Shown here: positions 60,227 through 64,000 of the stretch, one piece after another
How the letters are laid out: each line of letters starts with the position of its first letter
Numbering within the stretch: position 1 is the first letter of the stretch
NCBI GenBank assembly: GCA_030066905.1
Contig: JASJAR010000003.1
Location: 124,001-188,000 of the forward strand
Reading direction: 5' to 3'
DNA from: Paracoccaceae bacterium
GTDB lineage: Bacteria > Pseudomonadota > Alphaproteobacteria > Rhodobacterales > Rhodobacteraceae
DNA: 64,000 nt
Program-made: the position numbers and the translations under genes
Notes under the pieces: generated by a model
What the model was told of the DNA's origin: nothing
What the model saw: only the letters and a program-made list of their open reading frames with translations
Databases searched by the model: none

Positions 60227-60303
60227 GGTGGGCAGATTGCCCACCCTACGCATCCTGTTCGACAGCGTTGCCCCGGGCCCGCAGGCTGGGCAATCTGCCC
60301 GCC
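60227..60303. repeat. Inverted pair of the GGTGGGCA palindrome in the rplR-rpsE gap
   Basis: GGTGGGCAGATTGCCCACC (60227-60245) and GCTGGGCAATCTGCCCGCC (60285-60303) are related palindromes in opposite orientation. The first is the reverse complement of the element at 10876 (atpE-atpB gap). They can form two separate hairpins or one long stem. The second abuts the rplR stop codon. Confidence 0.75.
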
Positions 60304-60662
60304 TAAAGCTTCAGCCCCGCTTCCCGTGCCGCGTCCGCCAAAGCCTTGACCTTGCCGTGGAACAGAAACCCGCCCCGGTCGAAATAGGCCTCTTCGATGC
60401 CGGCCTTCTTCGCGCGCTCGGCAATCGCCTGACCGACCTTGGTCGCGGCTTCGACGTTGTTCTTGCCGACGACGCCGAGGTCCTTCTCCAGCGTCGAGGC
60501 CGAGGCCAGGGTCTTGCCCGCCACATCGTCGATGAGCTGCACCGAGATGTTCTTCGACGAACGGTGCACCGAGAGGCGCGCCTTGCCGGTATTGACCTTG
60601 CGAAGCTTGTTCCGGACGCGCAGGCGGCGCTTCTGGAACAGATCCCGTTTGGAAAGTGCCAT
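60303..60662 (-). CDS. rplR: 50S ribosomal protein L18
   Basis: A 119-residue protein that binds 5S r[35 protein letters not shown] and the C-terminal [30 protein letters not shown] are typical. It follows rplF after 12 bases. Confidence 0.98.
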   Translation of the reverse strand: MALSKRDLFQKRRLRVRNKLRKVNTGKARLSVHRSSKNISVQLIDDVAGKTLASASTLEKDLGVVGKNNVEAATKVGQAIAERAKKAGIEEAYFDRGGFLFHGKVKALADAAREAGLKL

Positions 60663-60674
60663 GATGTCCGGTCC

Positions 60675-61208
60675 TTACTTCTTCTTGCCTTCCTTGCGGA
60701 AGATGTACTCGCCCTTGTAGCGGATGCCTTTGCCCTTGTAGGGCTCGGGCCGCCGCCATTCGCGGATATTGGCCGCGACCTGGCCGACGAGCTGTTGGTC
60801 GATGCCTTCGACGACGATTTCGGTCTGCTTGGGGCAGGTCACGGTCACGCCCTCGGGCACCTCGAAGTTGACGTCGTGGCTGAGGCCGAGGTTCAAGACG
60901 AGCTTCGAGCCCTGCATCTGCGCCCGGTAGCCCACGCCCTGGATCTCCAGCTCTTTTTTGAAGCCCGAGTTGACGCCGGTGACGAGGTTGGCCACTTGCG
61001 TCCGGCTCATCCCCCATTGCTGGCGGGCGCGCTTGGACTTGCCGCGCGGTTCGACAAGCACCTTGCCGTCCTCGACCGAGATCGTGACATCGTCGGTCGC
61101 GGTGAATTCACGGGTGCCTTTCGGCCCCTTTACCGAAACGGTCTGGCCAGAGATGGAGGCTTCCACCCCAGACGGTAGCTCGACCGGTTGTTTGCCAATA
61201 CGAGACAT
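60675..61208 (-). CDS. rplF: 50S ribosomal protein L6
   Basis: A 177-residue protein of two repeated domains. [19 protein letters not shown] starts it, and [26 protein letters not shown] ends it. It lies near the GTPase centre. The start is ATG 61208, with AAGGAGAAGG upstream; the frame stays open further upstream into the rpsH end, but the conserved start is here. Confidence 0.98.
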   Translation of the reverse strand: MSRIGKQPVELPSGVEASISGQTVSVKGPKGTREFTATDDVTISVEDGKVLVEPRGKSKRARQQWGMSRTQVANLVTGVNSGFKKELEIQGVGYRAQMQGSKLVLNLGLSHDVNFEVPEGVTVTCPKQTEIVVEGIDQQLVGQVAANIREWRRPEPYKGKGIRYKGEYIFRKEGKKK

Positions 61209-61218
61209 GTCCTTCTCC

Positions 61219-61611
61219 TTAGAAGACCGTGCAAAGCACTTCGCCGCCAACATTGGCAGAGCGTGCATTTGCATCCGACATCACGCCTTTCGACGTCGAC
61301 ACGATCGACACACCGAGGCCCTGGCGGACCTGGGGAATGTCGCCGACACCCATGTAGACGCGGCGGCCGGGCTTGGAGACGCGCTTCAGCTCGCGGATCA
61401 CCGGGGTGCCCTCATAGTACTTGAGGTCGATCCGGATCGCCGGATGGCCGTTGTCATCGACGGTCTTTTCGTAGCCGCGAATGTAGCCTTCGTCGGCCAG
61501 CACATCGAGGACCCAGGTCCTGAGCTTCGAGGCCGGGCTGTGGGTGGAGGATTTGCCGCGCATCTGCGCGTTGCGGATGCGGGTCAGCATATCACCGAGA
61601 GGATCGTTCAT
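61219..61611 (-). CDS. rpsH: 30S ribosomal protein S8
   Basis: A 130-residue protein. [20 protein letters not shown] and the C-terminal [30 protein letters not shown] are diagnostic. In E. coli S8 represses the spc operon by binding mRNA near rplE; no obvious 16S-like site was identified here. Gap of 14 bases from rpsN. Confidence 0.98.
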   Translation of the reverse strand: MNDPLGDMLTRIRNAQMRGKSSTHSPASKLRTWVLDVLADEGYIRGYEKTVDDNGHPAIRIDLKYYEGTPVIRELKRVSKPGRRVYMGVGDIPQVRQGLGVSIVSTSKGVMSDANARSANVGGEVLCTVF

Positions 61612-61625
61612 TATCTATACCCTCC

Positions 61626-61931
61626 TTACCAGCTCGACTTGACCATGCCGGGCACCTGGCCGTTCGAGCCGAGGTCGCGAAGCGCGATCCGGCTGACTTT
61701 CAGCTTCCGGTAATAGGCGTGGGGACGCCCGGTGAGCTGGCAGCGGTTGTGGAGCCGGGTGGGCGAGGAGTTGCGGGGCAGTTTCGCCAGTTTCAGGCGC
61801 GCCTTGAACCGCTCTTCCATCGGCTTTGTTTCATCGTTCGCGATTTCCTTCAGCGCAGCCCGCTTGGCGGCGTACTTCTCCACCAGCTTCTGGCGCTTCA
61901 CTTCGCGTTCGACCATTGCTTTCTTTGCCAT
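61626..61931 (-). CDS. rpsN: 30S ribosomal protein S14 (zinc-free type)
   Basis: A 101-residue protein. [20 protein letters not shown] and the C-terminal [39 protein letters not shown] are standard. It is the long, zinc-free form: the CxxC pairs of the short S14 are missing. It lies 11 bases after rplE. Confidence 0.98.
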   Translation of the reverse strand: MAKKAMVEREVKRQKLVEKYAAKRAALKEIANDETKPMEERFKARLKLAKLPRNSSPTRLHNRCQLTGRPHAYYRKLKVSRIALRDLGSNGQVPGMVKSSW

Positions 61932-61942
61932 GTTCGTAACCC

Positions 61943-62506
61943 TCAGCTGTTGAAGGGCATGTTGAAATGCTTCAACAGCGCCTTGGCTTCCGCGTCGGTC
62001 TGCGCGGTGGTGGTGATGATGATGTCCATGCCCCAGACCTCGTCGACCTTGTCGAAGTTGATCTCGGGAAAGACGATGTGTTCCTTCAGGCCCATCGCGA
62101 AATTGCCGCGCCCGTCGAACGACGAGCCCTTGATGCCGCGGAAGTCGCGGACACGCGGCAGGGCGATGGTGATGAGCCGGTCGAGGAATTCGTACATCCG
62201 GTCGCCCCGGAGCGTCACCTTGGCGCCGAGCGGCATCTCCTCGCGGACCCGGAAGCCGGCGATGGACTTTTTGGCCTTGGTGATGACGGCCTTCTGCCCG
62301 GCGATGGCGGTGAGGTCTTCCTGGGCCGACTTCGCCTTCTTCGAATCCTTCACCGCTTCGGCGCCGCAGCCGATGTTGAGAACGATCTTCTCAAGCCGCG
62401 GGATCATCATGTCGTTGGCGTAGCCGAACTCTTCCTTCATCGCCGCGCGGATCGCCTCCGCGTAGGCGGCCTTCAGGCGGGGAGTGTAATTGGCGGTGTC
62501 GAGCAT
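61943..62506 (-). CDS. rplE: 50S ribosomal protein L5
   Basis: A 187-residue protein that contacts 5S rRNA and P-site t[59 protein letters not shown] and [20 protein letters not shown] are diagnostic. ATG 62506 shares one base with the rplX stop (TGATG). Confidence 0.98.
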   Translation of the reverse strand: MLDTANYTPRLKAAYAEAIRAAMKEEFGYANDMMIPRLEKIVLNIGCGAEAVKDSKKAKSAQEDLTAIAGQKAVITKAKKSIAGFRVREEMPLGAKVTLRGDRMYEFLDRLITIALPRVRDFRGIKGSSFDGRGNFAMGLKEHIVFPEINFDKVDEVWGMDIIITTTAQTDAEAKALLKHFNMPFNS

Positions 62507-62811
62507 CAGATCACGTCCCCCGTTGTCTTGGCGAACCGCACCTTCTTGTCGCCGTCCATCTTGAAGCCGACGCGGGTGGGTTTGCCGTTCTTGTCCAGAA
62601 GCGCGAGGTTCGACAGATCAATGGGCATCGCCTGCGGGATGCGCCCGCCCTGGCTCTGCGCCGACTGGCGGGTGTGGCGGATGGCGATGTTCACGCCATC
62701 GACGACCGCCTTGCCGTCTTTGGGCATAACCCGGGTGATCTCGCCTTCCTTGCCCTTGTCCTTGCCGGCAAGGACGACGACCTTGTCGCCTTTTTTCAGT
62801 TTCGCAGCCAT
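62506..62811 (-). CDS. rplX: 50S ribosomal protein L24
   Basis: A 101-residue protein. The KOW motif is [38 protein letters not shown], followed by [10 protein letters not shown]. It is an assembly initiator of the 50S subunit. One base separates it from rplN, and its stop overlaps the rplE start. Confidence 0.98.
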   Translation of the reverse strand: MAAKLKKGDKVVVLAGKDKGKEGEITRVMPKDGKAVVDGVNIAIRHTRQSAQSQGGRIPQAMPIDLSNLALLDKNGKPTRVGFKMDGDKKVRFAKTTGDVI

Positions 62812-62812
62812 C

Positions 62813-63181
62813 TTAGAGCACCTCCGGAGCGAGCGAGATGATCTTCATGAAGTTCTTCGCCCGAAGCTCGCGGACCACGGGGCCGAAGATCCGGGTGCCG
62901 ATGGGCTCGCCCGCGTTGTTGAGGATGACAGCGGCATTGCGATCAAACCGGATCGCTGTGCCGTCTTCGCGGCGGACCTCTTTGGCGGTCCGCACCACAA
63001 CGGCTTTGCGGACATCGCCCTTCTTCACGCGGCCGCGCGGGATGGCTTCCTTGACCGACACCACGATGATGTCGCCCACAGAGGCATATTTCCGCTTCGA
63101 GCCGCCGAGGACCTTGATGCACTGCACCCGGCGTGCGCCGGAATTGTCAGCGACATCCAGATTGGTCTGCATCTGGATCAT
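62813..63181 (-). CDS. rplN: 50S ribosomal protein L14
   Basis: A 122-residue protein. [43 protein letters not shown] and [20 protein letters not shown] are invariant L14 motifs. It lies at the 30S interface. A 75-base gap separates it from rpsQ, longer than usual for this cluster. Confidence 0.98.
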   Translation of the reverse strand: MIQMQTNLDVADNSGARRVQCIKVLGGSKRKYASVGDIIVVSVKEAIPRGRVKKGDVRKAVVVRTAKEVRREDGTAIRFDRNAAVILNNAGEPIGTRIFGPVVRELRAKNFMKIISLAPEVL

Positions 63182-63256
63182 TTTGGTTCTCCCGACCTTT
63201 GGGCATTGCCGTTGCTTTCGGCGCCCAGGGTTTCGCTGAACCGGGGGTTACGACCG

Positions 63257-63487
63257 CTAGGCGGTGACAACCTCCCAGCGTTTGGTTTTCGAGATCGGCG
63301 CGCATTCCTGAATGCGGACGCTGTCACCGGTCTTGTAGGTGTTCTGCGGGTCGTGCGCCCGGTACTTTTTCGACGAACGCACGGTCTTTTTCATCATCGG
63401 ATGGGTGTAGCGGCGCTCGACGAGAACGGTGACGGTCTGGTCGTTCTTGTCGGACGTGACGGTGCCTTGCAGGATACGCTTGGGCAT
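63257..63487 (-). CDS. rpsQ: 30S ribosomal protein S17
   Basis: A 76-residue protein. [34 protein letters not shown] and the C-terminal [24 protein letters not shown] are typical. Its ATG shares one base with the rpmC stop (TAATG), so the two are coupled. Confidence 0.98.
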   Translation of the reverse strand: MPKRILQGTVTSDKNDQTVTVLVERRYTHPMMKKTVRSSKKYRAHDPQNTYKTGDSVRIQECAPISKTKRWEVVTA

Positions 63488-63708
63488 TACTCATCTCCCC
63501 CTTCGGCGTCGCCGGCGGCCGCGCGGACCTTTTCGTTGATGATGGTCTTCACCCGGGCGACGTCGCGCTTGACGCTGCGCATCCGGGCGGTGTTTTCAAG
63601 CTGGCCGGTGGCCTGCTGGAAGCGGAGGTTGAACGCCTCCTTTTTGAGCTTGGCAAGCTCCTCGCCCAATTGGTCGGGCGTCTTGTCACGCAGTTCTGCG
63701 GCGTTCAT
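63487..63708 (-). CDS. rpmC: 50S ribosomal protein L29
   Basis: About 73 residues from ATG 63708: [21 protein letters not shown], then [23 protein letters not shown], a coiled hairpin at the exit tunnel. ATG 63714 would add two residues and lies too close to AAAGGG. A 10-residue acidic C-terminal tail ([11 protein letters not shown]) is extra. It is the first ribosomal gene of the block here; rplP, which normally precedes it, is not upstream in the 292 bases that remain. Confidence 0.96.
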   Translation of the reverse strand: MNAAELRDKTPDQLGEELAKLKKEAFNLRFQQATGQLENTARMRSVKRDVARVKTIINEKVRAAAGDAEGGDE

Positions 63709-63914
63709 CGCCATTTCCCTTTCAACAATCGCCGGTAGGCCCCAGTGCGCCATTTGCGCGGGTCACCCTGATTCCGGCGGAGTAGGTGAATGAGCGGGTC
63801 GTTTAGGCAACCCGCCGGTACAACGCAAGCACAATCTCGGGTTTGGGCGAGACTTTGGCCTGCCCGGCCCTAGCTGGCGGTTTGCGGGACTGGTCGTGGC
63901 GAAAGACGAAAGCG

Positions 63915-64000
63915 ATGAACGCGAAACTCCTCATCATGGGTGCGACGTCGGGGATCGGCGCGGCGGCCGTCGATGAAGCCCTTTCGCGCGGGCTCTGCGT
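63915..64000 (+). CDS. Partial NAD(P)-binding oxidoreductase (N-terminus only)
   Basis: ATG 63915 opens a frame that leaves the window after 28 codons. MNAKLLIMGATSGIGAAAVD carries a short-chain dehydrogenase or epimerase Rossmann loop (GATSGIGAA). It is divergent from rpmC, and the 206-base gap 63709-63914 holds no gene I can support. This places a non-ribosomal gene where rplP is expected. Confidence 0.7.
   Translation, partial: MNAKLLIMGATSGIGAAAVDEALSRGLC

Noticed and set aside
61967..63793. 608-codon plus-strand frame across rplE-rplX-rplN-rpsQ-rpmC
   Set aside because: Antisense to five certain ribosomal genes; no independent motif or start signal.

Overview
The window is high-GC DNA from an alphaproteobacterium, most likely a member of the Rhodobacteraceae (Rhodobacterales). 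The evidence is gene content: a split F0 ATP synthase operon with both b and b' subunits, an Aap/Bzt-type four-gene amino-acid ABC transporter, an ATP12 chaperone, a MipZ-like ParA ATPase, a diverged LuxI/LuxR pair, a zinc-free L31, and the order rpmH-rnpA-yidD-...-yidC-MOSC-engB-argB. No phage, insertion sequence, CRISPR array or rRNA was seen. There is one tRNA (Arg-ACG). Most of the window is chromosomal core. LAYOUT. 1-9.2 kb: a LuxR-type regulator and an unknown partial gene, an FMN-dependent glutamate-synthase-like enzyme, an orphan PstB-like ATPase, a membrane protein, then nth plus a sugar/adenosine kinase, an AraC-Ogt fusion, an OmpA-type lipoprotein and a FadR regulator. 9.4-12.1 kb: atpI-atpB-atpE-atpF'-atpF on the minus strand. 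12.1-16.1 kb: two EamA exporters with ArsR and LysR neighbours and an azoreductase. 16.4-24.2 kb: ffh, three tandem GNAT acetyltransferases, chorismate mutase, rpsP, rimM, trmD, rplS, rpmE (plus strand). 24.3-31.2 kb: M42 peptidase, mipZ, a membrane protein, tRNA-Arg, an orphan histidine kinase, and a TVP38/FAD-oxidoreductase pair. 31.4-40.8 kb: rpmH, rnpA, yidD, ttcA, an EAL protein, yidC, MOSC, engB, argB, a ferredoxin-like protein and sixA. 41.1-45.6 kb: aapJQMP. 45.8-50.0 kb: rarA-crcB-rluC-HAD-ATP12. 50.1-52.1 kb: luxR-luxI. 52.1-63.7 kb, minus strand: the ribosomal-protein cluster from rpmC to rplQ, including secY, adk, rpsM, rpsK and rpoA. It is interrupted by a RelE-type toxin-antitoxin module and by a methyltransferase-like gene, and it begins abruptly at rpmC. 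THEMES. The genes cover translation and protein export (Ffh, SecY, YidC, YidD, ribosomal proteins, RimM, TrmD, TtcA, RluC, RnpA), energy (F0, ATP12) and cell signalling (two LuxR proteins, one LuxI, EAL protein, histidine kinase). Thirteen gene junctions overlap by exactly four bases (seven GTGA, six ATGA), which points to widespread translational coupling. MOST UNUSUAL SIGNALS. (1) An array of four 11-bp-spaced TGCCATACG-type direct repeats lies between rpoA and rplQ. A closely related array, in the same orientation, lies ahead of the chorismate mutase-rpsP operon. This may be a shared regulatory element for ribosomal-protein genes. (2) A perfect lux-box-like palindrome sits unusually close to the luxI start codon. 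(3) Several families of palindromic intergenic repeats occur, two of them as long inverted pairs flanking a core.
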